Positions 24,562-33,385 of a stretch of DNA of 41,611 nucleotides are shown piece after piece (the first letter of the stretch is position 1; each line of letters opens with the position of its first letter). This DNA is from an uncultured Clostridia bacterium. Lineage in GTDB: Bacteria; Bacillota; Clostridia; Christensenellales; Borkfalkiaceae. The translations under genes and the position numbers were made by a program. The DNA is taken from positions 1 through 41,611 of the forward strand of contig CANRDY010000010.1 of assembly GCA_947629515.1 (NCBI GenBank). Reading direction: 5' to 3'. Below the pieces are notes generated by a model, which did not search any database, was not told the origin of the DNA, and saw only the letters and a program-made list of their open reading frames with translations.

Positions 24562-27500
24562 ATGCAACAGAAAAAGAAGTTCAAAATCAACATAAGGTTT
24601 TTGCAGAGGTTCTTGCCCATTCTGATAGTGTTGCCCATAATCATAACCTTTTTTACTGTGTTTATGATCAACAACTACAACAGGGTAATACAGCAAAACG
24701 GCGAATATGTTGCCGAAACGGCGCAAAAGACTGCGATAAGGGTGGGGAGCGAGCTATCCACGGCTTCCGTAACCCTTATGAATATTGCCTCTCTTTGCGA
24801 ACCGCTCCCCGATAACGACGGCTATCCCGAAAACTTAAAGCAGATAAACACCGCCATATTCGCCAACGTCGACTATGTAAGCACGAACGGCACTATATAC
24901 CGTTATTTCAAAGAAGAGAACAGAGTTGAATCCCAGCCCGCTCAAACATACGCCGAGTACTACACCCGCGGCGTCGACGAAGGGCATACGGGCGTTTACG
25001 CCGCGCTCCGCAACGACGGCTTTTCCAATCAGGACGGCACGCGCGTTCTCAACGTGTACACCCCCGTAACAGTGGGCGGCGAAACAAAGGGCGTTCTCCT
25101 CGGAAGGTTCTCCGAAGAAAAGCTCCGCAGTTTTATCGACATAACTTTCTTCAATCACCCGTCGGAAGTTTTTCTGTACAGCGTAGATTTTGCCGAAAGC
25201 GGTTCGCTGCAAATAGGCGATATTAAATTACTGATAAGCTCGGACGAGTCGGTAGTGCAGGAGGGCGAGGGCGCAAACGACATTTACTCCCGCCTGAACC
25301 GCGAAAAAGACCAACTCATATCCGAAATTCAAAAGGTCTACGACGCTCAGCAAGGCGGCATAATGTTCAACACCGAAACGAACGAAGGCGTCGCGGCGGC
25401 GTACCTCACGTTCGTCCCCGGCGACAACAAGGTTCACCCTTGGCTCGTATTGCAGACCTTCCCCGCCGCAGTGACCGCGGGAATGACAAAGGTTGTCAAC
25501 CTCGAGGGCGTTCAGCTCGGTTTGGGGCTTATACTCGCGCTCGCGGTTTATATAGTTTTCCTCATAATAATAAATTACATTCAGAACAGACGGCTCGTCA
25601 AAGACAACCGCGATAAATCCTACGTCGTCGACGCGCTCACCCAGCTCTACGACAGGTTCGTATACGTCAACCTCGACGCGCAGACGTACAGGTACGTCGC
25701 CGACACCACGCCCACCGACGGCAATATAGTCGCAGAGGGCGCGTACGCCGATTTCAGAAAGAGCGTGGTCGCCTCGTTCAAAGACGGCTACGACAGAAAA
25801 TGGCTCAGCAACAAACTTGCCATAGCGCAGATAAAGCAGGACCTCGGCAACGGCAACAACGAAATTCGCTATGAATACCGCACCGCCGACGGTCAGGACG
25901 GTCAAAACAAGAATATGTGGGAAGAGATGAGCATAATCTGTCTTTCCCGCAACGTCGACGGCAAGGCTTCCGAAGTGCTGTTCGCCCGTCAGAATATATC
26001 GGCTCTCAAAGAGCGGGAGCTTCAGAATCAGGTCGTGCTCAAAGAGGCTCTCCGTGCCGCCGAGGACGCCAACAGAGCCAAGAGCGATTTCCTCTCGAAT
26101 ATGTCGCACGACATACGCACGCCCATGAACGCCGTAATAGGCTTCTCGTCGCTCCTCGAAGAGTTCGCCTACAACCCCGAAAAGGTGTTGGAATACAGCA
26201 AAAAGATAAAGGCTTCGGGGCAGCATTTGCTGGGGCTTATCAACGACATTCTCGACATGAGCAAGATCGAGAGCGGCAAGATAACCCTCAATATTTCCGA
26301 GTTCACCATATCAGAATTGCTCGAAGACATCAATTCGGTAATATCGCCTCAGGCAAGGGCGAAGAACCTCACATACAGGTTCAACACCTACGAGCTGTTG
26401 CACGAAAATTATCTGGGCGATAAACTCCGTATCAGCCAGATACTCATCAACATTCTTTCAAATGCCGTAAAATACACCCCCGAGGGCGGCACTATCGAGT
26501 TCACTGTCCGTGCGGGCGGAAAGTCGTCAGACAATATCGACGGCTTGAAATTCACAGTAAAAGACAACGGCGTGGGCATGAGCGAGGAATTCCTCAAAAA
26601 GGTCTACGAACCGTTCGAACGCGAAGAGAACGACATGATAGCCAAGATACAGGGCACGGGTCTGGGAATGGCGATCACCAAGAACCTTGTCGACCTCATG
26701 GGCGGAACTATCGACGTTCAATCCAAACTCAACGAGGGCACGACGTTCTCCGTCGGGCTTCAGCTAAGAGTGGTCGAGCAGACCGACGACGGCGATTTCT
26801 GGAGAGATTACAACATTAAAAGAACGCTCGTCGTCGACGACGAAGAGGATATCTGCATAAACGTAAGTGATATATTGAAGCACGCGGGTGTCGAAGCCGA
26901 CTACTGCACCGACGGCAACGCCGCATACAAACTCGTAAAGCAGTCGGTCGCCGAGGGCAAGCCCTACGACGTGGTTTTAATAGATTTGAAAATGCCCGTA
27001 CTCGACGGCGTTGAAACAGCCCGTCTTGTCAGCGGCGAGCTGGAGGGCGCGTCCGTGCTCATCTTGACTGCCTACGATTGGGAGAATATCGAAAGCGCGG
27101 CAAGCGCGGCGGGCGTGCAGGGATTTATGTCAAAGCCGTTCTTCATATCGGCTTTCAAGCGCACCATAGCATCCATTCGCAGCCGCGTTTCAACGACCGA
27201 ACAAAAGCCCGTTCAGGGCGAAAACCCGCTCGAAGGCATGCGCTTTCTCGTCGCCGAGGACAACGAGATAAACGCCGAGATAATAGAGGAACTCCTCGCC
27301 ATTTCGGGAGCAACGTGCGAGATAGCCCAAAACGGCAAGATCGCCCTCGAAAAGTTTATCAACAGCCCCGTCGGCGCGTACGATATGATTTTAATGGACG
27401 TGCAGATGCCCGTTATGGACGGTTACGCGGCAACCCGCGCCATACGTTCGAGCAAGCACCCTTCCGCAAAGACCATACCCATTGCCGCCATGACGGCAAA

Positions 27501-27738
27501 CGCGTTCGCCGACGACGTAAAACAGGCGTTGCGCTCGGGCATGAACGCCCATATAGCCAAGCCGATTTCGCTTGAAATACTCAAAGCCTCGGTGGCGCAG
27601 TTAAAGGACGAACGTCAGCGCAAAGAACAGCCCAAAAAGGAACAGCCGAAAAAAGAACAACCCAAAAAGGAACAGCCTAAAAAATCAAAAAAAGAACCCC
27701 CCGAACAGCCCGACAGCTCCGATAAGAACAAAAAGTAA
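24562..27738 (+). CDS. Membrane hybrid histidine kinase with two receiver domains
   Basis: A 1058-residue protein. Transmembrane helices at about 15-37 and 315-337 enclose a large extracytoplasmic, probably Cache-type sensor. A PAS-like region follows. The HisKA motif is FLSNMSHDIRTPMN (His516), and the ATPase boxes are NILSNAVKY, DNGVGM and GTGLGMA. Two intact receivers have Asp808 (LIDLKMP) and Asp946 (LMDVQMP). The C-terminus is lysine-rich with four KEQPK units. Presence of receivers and an adjacent HPt implies a His-Asp-His-Asp relay to the HD-GYP regulator (inference). The ATG has no clear Shine-Dalgarno sequence, so translation may be coupled to the HPt gene 16 nt upstream. Confidence 0.92.
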   Translation: MQQKKKFKINIRFLQRFLPILIVLPIIITFFTVFMINNYNRVIQQNGEYVAETAQKTAIRVGSELSTASVTLMNIASLCEPLPDNDGYPENLKQINTAIFANVDYVSTNGTIYRYFKEENRVESQPAQTYAEYYTRGVDEGHTGVYAALRNDGFSNQDGTRVLNVYTPVTVGGETKGVLLGRFSEEKLRSFIDITFFNHPSEVFLYSVDFAESGSLQIGDIKLLISSDESVVQEGEGANDIYSRLNREKDQLISEIQKVYDAQQGGIMFNTETNEGVAAAYLTFVPGDNKVHPWLVLQTFPAAVTAGMTKVVNLEGVQLGLGLILALAVYIVFLIIINYIQNRRLVKDNRDKSYVVDALTQLYDRFVYVNLDAQTYRYVADTTPTDGNIVAEGAYADFRKSVVASFKDGYDRKWLSNKLAIAQIKQDLGNGNNEIRYEYRTADGQDGQNKNMWEEMSIICLSRNVDGKASEVLFARQNISALKERELQNQVVLKEALRAAEDANRAKSDFLSNMSHDIRTPMNAVIGFSSLLEEFAYNPEKVLEYSKKIKASGQHLLGLINDILDMSKIESGKITLNISEFTISELLEDINSVISPQARAKNLTYRFNTYELLHENYLGDKLRISQILINILSNAVKYTPEGGTIEFTVRAGGKSSDNIDGLKFTVKDNGVGMSEEFLKKVYEPFEREENDMIAKIQGTGLGMAITKNLVDLMGGTIDVQSKLNEGTTFSVGLQLRVVEQTDDGDFWRDYNIKRTLVVDDEEDICINVSDILKHAGVEADYCTDGNAAYKLVKQSVAEGKPYDVVLIDLKMPVLDGVETARLVSGELEGASVLILTAYDWENIESAASAAGVQGFMSKPFFISAFKRTIASIRSRVSTTEQKPVQGENPLEGMRFLVAEDNEINAEIIEELLAISGATCEIAQNGKIALEKFINSPVGAYDMILMDVQMPVMDGYAATRAIRSSKHPSAKTIPIAAMTANAFADDVKQALRSGMNAHIAKPISLEILKASVAQLKDERQRKEQPKKEQPKKEQPKKEQPKKSKKEPPEQPDSSDKNKK

Positions 27739-27752
27739 TAGGTGTCAACGCC

Positions 27753-29846
27753 GTGATGCAGCTTCTTGCGGAAAAACTCAATAAAATGACGGTCATCAAA
27801 GCCGTTGCCTCGCTCATTGCGATAATAGCGGTAATTGCCGTAAGTTTCTTCGCCGTACAGACTTTTGCGGAGAACGGCGCGCAGACCGCCGCCCTTAACG
27901 CATATACCTCGTGGGCGGAGAACCTCTCGCGCGGGGTAGGCGAGAACCTCGAAGCAAGCGGTTACGATCTTTCGACCATAGGCGAGGAGGAGGCAAGATC
28001 GCTCTTTTCCAAGGGGTATAACGGCTTCGAGGGCGTCGCGCTCGCGGCGGACACGGGCAGGGTGGTCTATCCCTCGTCGCAAAGCCAATCGCGCCTCGGC
28101 GACTACAACATAGGTTTTTCGCCCCAAAGCGTTCTCGTTTCCCTTGTCAACCGCGGCGAAAAGTGCTACGCCGTAGCCGTCGCGCCCATAGGCGAGGCGG
28201 GGTACGCCATAGGTTACATAGATTTCACCGCAACGGCGGCACAGCTTGCGCGTATCCGCACCCTCACCATAGCGTTGGGAATTACCTCCGCGGTCGTGTC
28301 TATAGCCGCTTATGTGGTATTTATAATAACCACGGGGCTTAACGAACGCGGTCACAAATACGCGTATAAATTCGTGACCGACCTCGAGGGCAGGATCCTT
28401 CGCTCCAACGCCGCTTTCAAACAGGACTTCCCCCAAACCGTGCGCATTTTCGACAACGTTGCGCACTTCCACGAAGAAAAGCTGAACGCAATCAAGCTCG
28501 GAAGCGGCGAAGACGAGGTGTTTATCGCATGCGCCGCCAAAAAGACGGCAAGCGGCAAGGTGAAGATCTCCGCCGACAGGCTCGCCATGCCCTACAACGC
28601 GCAGGCGACCCAGCCGCGCGAGATGATGCGCGAGGCATACACCTCGTTTCTCCCGCACGGCAAGCCATTCCTTATAGGCAACATATTCTTTGCCGATCTG
28701 CATAACATCAAGGATATGTTCGGGCGGGAATTTGCCGAGCAGGTCCACAAGATTCTGTACGACAAGATATCCGAGCGTTTTTCATACCTCTACGAACTCA
28801 ACCTCTACAACATAGGCGTGCTCTATCCCGACGGCAAAAAGCTCGAAACGCTTATGCAGGACTTGAAAGATATAGTCAATTCCCTCAACGAATCGCTTAA
28901 AATCGAAAACAACATAGTCAACATAAGCGTCAAGTGCGGGTTCGCCGTGTGCGACAACAGCATGGAACAGCGCGGCTTCGAATACGCCATGACCGCCGCC
29001 GACGCCGCCTTGCGCCGCGCCACACAGGACAAGCTCAAAAATTATTACGTATTCCACGGATCGGAAATAAAGCAATACGCCAAGTATTTCTTCAACTACG
29101 ACATACGTCAAATGCTTGAAGACAACATGTTCGAGCTTGAATATCAGCCTCAGTACGGCGTTAAAGAGAACCGCGTAGTCGGCTTCGAAGCGCTTTTCCG
29201 CGTAAAGAAGAGCGCGAACGTCTTTGTCAACATATTCGATCTGATATCCTACGCCGAGCGCAGCGGCAACATGGTCTTGCTTGGCGACTTCATTTTCAAC
29301 ACGGCAATGGACTTTGCAAAGCGTGTGGAAGATAAAAACGTCACCGTGTCGGTCAACGTTTCGCCCGTTCAGCTTATGCAGGCGGGCTTCTGCGAAAACT
29401 TTTTGAACCTTTACGAAAGTCACGAAATAAAAACGGGCGTGCTCTGCGTTGAAATAACCGAGTCGTTCCTCGTGCAGAACTTCGACGACGCGGTCAAAAA
29501 GCTCGAAGTTCTCCGCCAGCACGGCATCGAAGTGCACCTCGACGACTTCGGTACGCGCTATTCGTCGCTTCTGTACCTCAAAAAATTGCCCGTGCAGGTC
29601 ATCAAAATCGACCGCGAATTCATAATGGACATCAACGAAAACGACTACGACAGGTCTATAACCGAAATGGTCATCGGCATCTGCAAAAAGCACAACATGA
29701 CAAGCATATCCGAGGGCGTGGAAACGCGCGAGCAGTTCGACACGCTCAAACAACTCGGCATCGACGTAGTGCAGGGCTATCTCATCGGCAAGTCAATGCC
29801 CGCGGACGCGGCGTTCAAAATGATTGACGAGTTCAGATTAAAGTAA
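27753..29846 (+). CDS. Membrane sensor with degenerate GGDEF and intact EAL phosphodiesterase
   Basis: A 697-residue protein. Helices at about 15-37 and 165-190 flank a short extracytoplasmic sensor, followed by a PAS-like segment and a GGDEF-fold domain whose signature is lost (NIGVLYPDG in its place). The C-terminal EAL domain keeps the key residues: EAL at 479-481, NVSPVQL, EITES, DDFGTRYSS, KIDREF, SEGVET and QGY. It should therefore cleave cyclic-di-GMP, with the GGDEF fold perhaps serving as a GTP sensor. The start is GTG 27753 or ATG 27756; AGGTG upstream fits either. The gap to the kinase gene is 14 nt. Confidence 0.9.
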   Translation: MMQLLAEKLNKMTVIKAVASLIAIIAVIAVSFFAVQTFAENGAQTAALNAYTSWAENLSRGVGENLEASGYDLSTIGEEEARSLFSKGYNGFEGVALAADTGRVVYPSSQSQSRLGDYNIGFSPQSVLVSLVNRGEKCYAVAVAPIGEAGYAIGYIDFTATAAQLARIRTLTIALGITSAVVSIAAYVVFIITTGLNERGHKYAYKFVTDLEGRILRSNAAFKQDFPQTVRIFDNVAHFHEEKLNAIKLGSGEDEVFIACAAKKTASGKVKISADRLAMPYNAQATQPREMMREAYTSFLPHGKPFLIGNIFFADLHNIKDMFGREFAEQVHKILYDKISERFSYLYELNLYNIGVLYPDGKKLETLMQDLKDIVNSLNESLKIENNIVNISVKCGFAVCDNSMEQRGFEYAMTAADAALRRATQDKLKNYYVFHGSEIKQYAKYFFNYDIRQMLEDNMFELEYQPQYGVKENRVVGFEALFRVKKSANVFVNIFDLISYAERSGNMVLLGDFIFNTAMDFAKRVEDKNVTVSVNVSPVQLMQAGFCENFLNLYESHEIKTGVLCVEITESFLVQNFDDAVKKLEVLRQHGIEVHLDDFGTRYSSLLYLKKLPVQVIKIDREFIMDINENDYDRSITEMVIGICKKHNMTSISEGVETREQFDTLKQLGIDVVQGYLIGKSMPADAAFKMIDEFRLK

Positions 29847-30106
29847 TTTTTGTTTTGAACTTCGCCTTTGCGAACTTCGCCCCGCCGCCTCGGCTTGCCC
29901 CGCGCTCCGTTTCCGCCGCGCAAAAGCCGAGCCGTCCCACGGCGCACCCCGCGCACCCCCGCGCAAAAATTCGGCGCGCGCCGCGCGCCATTACACAACC
30001 CCCGCGCCAGCCCGCGCCGCGCGCCTTCCCCAAACCCCGCGCGCCATTAAATCAACCAACCCAACCAATCACATAAAAAAACAAATCAAAACGGAGGAGT
30101 GTGCCC
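29847..30106. other. Pyrimidine-rich, low-complexity intergenic stretch
   Basis: Very C-rich on the + strand with recurrent CGCGC and a twice-repeated CCGCGCGCCATTA. No promoter or RNA recognised. It ends in the ribosome site GGAGGAG of the next gene. Confidence 0.5.
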
Positions 30107-31507
30107 ATGTACACGTCGCTTTTGAATACAAATCTCGATTCGGGAGTAACCATACTTATAACCGTTCTCGTATTTCTGTTGTCGGGAGTGGCGATCTTTT
30201 TCCTGTTTTTGGGGATAAAGCGCGAGCGCGGCAAATACATCAGCGGCAAGCTCAAAACGGGCGCGCTCGACAAAGAGGGCTTCGACGAGTTCCTCAAAAA
30301 GAAATTCGCTTCCGCCAACAAAACCACCCATTTCACGGTTTTCTACGTTGAAATAAACGACGCCAAACCCCTCATGGAATCGTTCGGCGAAAAGCAGTAT
30401 AAAAACGCCGTCGCCGCCCTCGAAGACCGCTTTTACAAGCTCTTTCCCAAGGGCACGCGCATTTGCCAGTACGAGTACGACGGGCTTATGATCTACTCCG
30501 AAGAGGACTTCGACAAAAAGGAGATAAGCGACATAGCTTCGTTCTGCCTTGTCGAGGGTCACAAGCCAATCGGCACGATAACGCGCGTTCGCCTCGAACT
30601 CGACATAAACATAGGCGTATGCAGTTACAACGCGTTCAGCCCCGACTTCGACGCGTTCAAACAAAACCTCGAGCTTGCTCTGGCAAGCGCAAAGAGGAGC
30701 GGTTTGAACCGTTTTGCGGTATACTCTTCCGAGCTTTTGGGGAGCGACACCGAAGAGTACAAGTACTATCAGGAGATCAAGCAAGCGATCGAGGACAACG
30801 AATTTACGCTCTATTATCAGCCCATTTACGACCTCGCGGCAAACAAGCCGATTGCATACGAAACGCTTTTGCGCTGGAATCACAAGACGTTGGGCGTGCT
30901 TTCTCCCGCAAAATTCCTTACGATAATCGAGCAATCGGGCGATATAAATTGGGTAGGCGCGTGGGCGTTCGAAAAGATGATATCGACGTACGCAAGGCAC
31001 AAAGAAAAGGCTTCCGACGGCGTAATTTTCTCGATGAATCTTTCGCCGAAGCAGTTGATGAACCCCAAGCTCGTCGAGGACTTCCGCCGCATACTCAAAA
31101 AATACAAGATAAATGCGGGTGAGGTCTGCCTCGAAATCGTCGAGTTCGCCATGTTCGACAAAGTTCCGCAGGTCAAATCGAACATAGAGCACCTTGTGCA
31201 GAGCGGCTTTAAGATAGCCGTCGACGACTTCGGGCTTGAAATGAGCTCGTTGAAGATGCTCGAGAACCTGCAAGTCAACTATGTAAAGCTCGACAAGAGT
31301 TTTGTACAGCAATCGCAGGACGACTTTCTTATCGGCGGCGTAGTAGACGCGCTTGTCGGCTATGCCGAGAAGAAAGAGTTTAAGATAGTGGCGGAGGGGA
31401 TAGAGGACGAAGTAACGCTTGAATACATAAAGGAGCGCAAGATCCACTGCGGGCAAGGCTACTATTTCGGCAAACCCCAACCCCCCGAAGAATACGGAAT
31501 ATTGTAA
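30107..31507 (+). CDS. Membrane-anchored EAL-domain protein with degenerate GGDEF-like domain
   Basis: A 466-residue protein with one N-terminal transmembrane helix (about residues 14-36), a GGDEF-fold region without the motif, and an EAL domain. The EAL signature reads ETL (residues 252-254). Other catalytic positions are kept: NLSPKQL, EIVE, DDFG, KLDKSF, AEGIE and GQGYYFG. It is probably an active cyclic-di-GMP phosphodiesterase, although the changed motif leaves room for a binding-only role. ATG 30107 lies 7 nt after GGAGGAG; the in-frame GTG at 30101 is too close to that site. Confidence 0.88.
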   Translation: MYTSLLNTNLDSGVTILITVLVFLLSGVAIFFLFLGIKRERGKYISGKLKTGALDKEGFDEFLKKKFASANKTTHFTVFYVEINDAKPLMESFGEKQYKNAVAALEDRFYKLFPKGTRICQYEYDGLMIYSEEDFDKKEISDIASFCLVEGHKPIGTITRVRLELDINIGVCSYNAFSPDFDAFKQNLELALASAKRSGLNRFAVYSSELLGSDTEEYKYYQEIKQAIEDNEFTLYYQPIYDLAANKPIAYETLLRWNHKTLGVLSPAKFLTIIEQSGDINWVGAWAFEKMISTYARHKEKASDGVIFSMNLSPKQLMNPKLVEDFRRILKKYKINAGEVCLEIVEFAMFDKVPQVKSNIEHLVQSGFKIAVDDFGLEMSSLKMLENLQVNYVKLDKSFVQQSQDDFLIGGVVDALVGYAEKKEFKIVAEGIEDEVTLEYIKERKIHCGQGYYFGKPQPPEEYGIL

Positions 31508-31511
31508 ATAA

Positions 31512-31621
31512 CATTATTCTAAATACTATCTGAGCACAATAAGCCACTGTCATTTTTAAATAATATCGGAGCACATTAAGGTATTTTTTCGCGCGCGGGC
31601 GTTTTTCCAACGCCCGCGCGC
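31512..31621. repeat. Dispersed repeat: two TATCGGAGC-type boxes and a GC-rich terminator hairpin
   Basis: TTCTAAATACTATCTGAGC...GCCACTGTCATT is followed by a second box, TTTTTAAATAATATCGGAGC. Then comes a perfect 13-bp hairpin, GCGCGCGGGCGTT with AACGCCCGCGCGC, which may also terminate the EAL gene transcript. It is close in form to the copy at 10182. Confidence 0.75.
31591..31621 (+). terminator. Terminator-like hairpin after the EAL gene
   Basis: 13-bp GC stem with 5-nt loop; preceded rather than followed by a T-run, so it could work better on the opposite strand. Confidence 0.5.
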
Positions 31622-31649
31622 CTTATAATGTCCCGCCCACCCGCCCCCA

Positions 31650-31994
31650 ATTCGCTCCCCCTCGCGGCAATCACTCGTTTCATTCGCTCCCCGCACATGA
31701 ACGCCTCACCTAATCATTCGCTCCCCTTCACTTGTGAGGGGGAGCTGTCCGCTCCGCGGACTGAGGGGGAGTATTTTAAATAATAACTGTCACCCTGAGC
31801 GAAGCCGCATAGCGGCGTAGTCGAACGGGTCTATTCCGCAGTATAGCGGAGTAATTATTTCAAAACAGTGGGGGTCGATTTCAAAGAGCAAGCACAGACC
31901 ACGTTGGGATTCTCTCACTTAATCGAACCCGCTACGCGGGCTTCTCATAGCGTTCGAAATGACAGTGCCATAAGTTGCTCCGATATTATTTAAA
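31650..31994. repeat. Composite dispersed repeat, including an inverted copy
   Basis: The head ATTCGCTCCCC occurs three times; the third copy continues through a two-hairpin module (CTCCCC...GGGGAG, then GTCCGC-TCC-GCGGAC, then TGAGGGGG). Next is a TGTCACCCTGAGCGAAG element with two small hairpins. The last part, from about 31879, is the reverse complement of the element at 34600-34760: TTTCAAAGAGCAAGCACAGA...TCTCACTTAATC...CATAGCGTTCGAAATGACAG...TTGCTCCGATATTATTTA. No gene is seen. Confidence 0.8.
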
Positions 31995-31997
31995 ATT

Positions 31998-32033
31998 GCG
32001 GCGGGCGCGCGGTTTTAATCGCGCGCCCGCCGC
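31998..32033. terminator. GC-rich hairpin next to an inverted TATCGGAGC box
   Basis: GCGGCGGGCGCGCG pairs perfectly with CGCGCGCCCGCCGC around an 8-nt loop. It lies directly beside the inverted repeat box, as at 35242. Confidence 0.5.
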
Positions 32034-32113
32034 TTTCCGTTGAACAGTCCACACGCTCGTCTCTCCGTACCCGCCGTTAAGACACCCGTCCGCCGCACAC
32101 TTCTCACCACAAC

Positions 32114-32226
32114 TTTTTACCGCAGGTAAAAAATTTCACTTGCGCGAAGCGCAAATTTCACTTTTGCCGCAAGGCAAAAATTTCACTTTTTGCGTTAGCA
32201 AAAAATTTCACTCGCACGCAGTGCGA
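32114..32226. repeat. Array of five different hairpins joined by the fixed linker ATTTCACT
   Basis: The five stems are TTTTTACC-GCA-GGTAAAAA, TTGCGC-GAA-GCGCAA, TTTTGCC-GCAA-GGCAAAA, TTTTTGC-GTTA-GCAAAAA and TCGCAC-GCA-GTGCGA. Between neighbours lies the same ATTTCACT, whose last T joins the next stem. A fragment of the same design recurs at 33279-33308. The array lies about 70 bp upstream of the TasA-like gene's promoter, so it is not in that transcript. Confidence 0.85.
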
Positions 32227-32294
32227 AACTTCCACCCCCCAAATGTCCCGATTTCACCAAATGCGAAAAAATTTAACTTTTTTTCGAAAAGTTA

Positions 32295-32323
32295 TTGACA
32301 ATTGCAAACACACATATTAAAAT
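32295..32323 (+). promoter_or_regulatory. Promoter of the first TasA-like gene
   Basis: TTGACA, 17 bp, TAAAAT; expected start about 25 nt before the ATG. Confidence 0.8.
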
Positions 32324-32353
32324 ATATAGGTGTAAAGATATAGGTAGAGTAAT

Positions 32354-33100
32354 ATGGTCAGTAATTGGATGAAGCGTCTCAAAATGATGCGAATATCTAA
32401 ATATGCGATAATCATCTGCCTGTTGCTTTCGCTCGTATTCGCCGGGTTCACCATATACGGCGCAAACACCGGCAACTTCAATATATACGTCGCGGGTTCC
32501 GACGTCAGCGTCGCCGTCTACATGAAAGACGACAAGTCCGACCTCGGCTCGCACTTATCGGTTCCCACCCTCGAAAAGATGTACGACAACACCTTTTCGT
32601 ATTTACCCGCCGACATAGTATCGGGGCAGGGCACGCCCGAACGCCATTTGGGCACAAAGAACGACGAATACAACCGCTACATAGCCTTTTCGCTATGTTT
32701 GGTGAACCAGTCGGAGCGTGCGATCGACTACACCGTCAACTTATCGGTAGTGGGCACGCGAGAGGGCGCAACGGGCGGCAAGGTAATCAGCGCAATGCGA
32801 GTCGCCTTGATAAAAGGGGAAGAACCGTTAAACACGGCTAAGATTTATGCCGCCCCCGAAAGCACGCCCGAAAACGAGCAATTCTTAAACGAAGCGTTAA
32901 AGGAATACGGAGAATATCCCACGCCCGTAAATTATTTCATATCCGAAGAGCAGTTATTTTCCGAGGACTATAACGAACTACCCGCAGGCGGGGAAGAGAA
33001 GTTCACTGTGATAATATGGCTTGAGGGCTGTGACGTAGACTGTATCGACAATTTATTTGGTGGAAAGATCCGCATGCGCCTCGACTTCCTCGGTAAATAA
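32354..33100 (+). CDS. TasA/camelysin-like exported protein 1
   Basis: A 248-residue protein with an N-terminal hydrophobic segment (about residues 17-36) that looks like a signal or anchor for SipW-type processing. A beta-rich extracytoplasmic body contains NRYIAFSLCLVNQ. It ends with the motif TVIIWLEGCDVDC...GGKIRMRLDF. The same C-terminal motif (xIWxEGxDxDCxxxIxxxKIxxxLxF) is found in the exported protein encoded next, and I associate it with clostridial TasA/camelysin-type proteins. These form or nucleate extracellular fibres in Bacillus biofilms; fibre formation here is inferred. ATG 32354 was chosen because it follows AGGTAGAG and the promoter; Met6, Met11 or Met12 are possible. Confidence 0.75.
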   Translation: MVSNWMKRLKMMRISKYAIIICLLLSLVFAGFTIYGANTGNFNIYVAGSDVSVAVYMKDDKSDLGSHLSVPTLEKMYDNTFSYLPADIVSGQGTPERHLGTKNDEYNRYIAFSLCLVNQSERAIDYTVNLSVVGTREGATGGKVISAMRVALIKGEEPLNTAKIYAAPESTPENEQFLNEALKEYGEYPTPVNYFISEEQLFSEDYNELPAGGEEKFTVIIWLEGCDVDCIDNLFGGKIRMRLDFLGK

Positions 33101-33111
33101 TAACGACCCGC

Positions 33112-33338
33112 CATTCGCGCCCCTTTTTCATTTTAACCCCACCAAATATTCCCTCCCCTTTTTCAAGGGGGAGGGGAGGGTAGGGGTTCTCCAATAAGAA
33201 CTAAACAATATATAGCTTGTCCTTTCAACCCTCTTGCGCCGTTCGAGAAAGAATGAAAGAGGGGGGAGCGTTCAGAAACGCAAAAAATTTCACTCGCATG
33301 TAGTGCGAAACACCCCGTCTCTATCGGTTCTCCAACCG
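33112..33338. repeat. Dispersed-repeat fragments between the two TasA-like genes
   Basis: It holds ATTCGCGCCCC, a CCCTCCCC-TTTTTCAA-GGGGGAGGGGAGGG hairpin and a GGTTCTCCAA motif. It also holds half of a TTTTTGC-type hairpin with its ATTTCACT linker and a TCGCA/TGCGA hairpin, then the small hairpin CGGTT-CTCC-AACCG just before the second gene. No promoter is obvious, so that gene may rely on read-through. Confidence 0.65.
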
Positions 33339-33385
33339 TAGAAATAAAAATTCCGTAAAAAATTTATAAGGAGTATGGAAAAATT

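Noticed and set aside
29855-30076. Small open frames in the C-rich gap between the two EAL genes
   Set aside because: Low-complexity Pro/Arg/Ala translations in several frames with no ribosome site.
27615-31480. Several long minus-strand open frames across the cyclic-di-GMP block
   Set aside because: They overlap complete, motif-bearing sense genes and have no plausible products.
32114-32226. Possible CRISPR array
   Set aside because: The constant unit is only 8 nt and the variable units are self-complementary hairpins; no cas gene is nearby.
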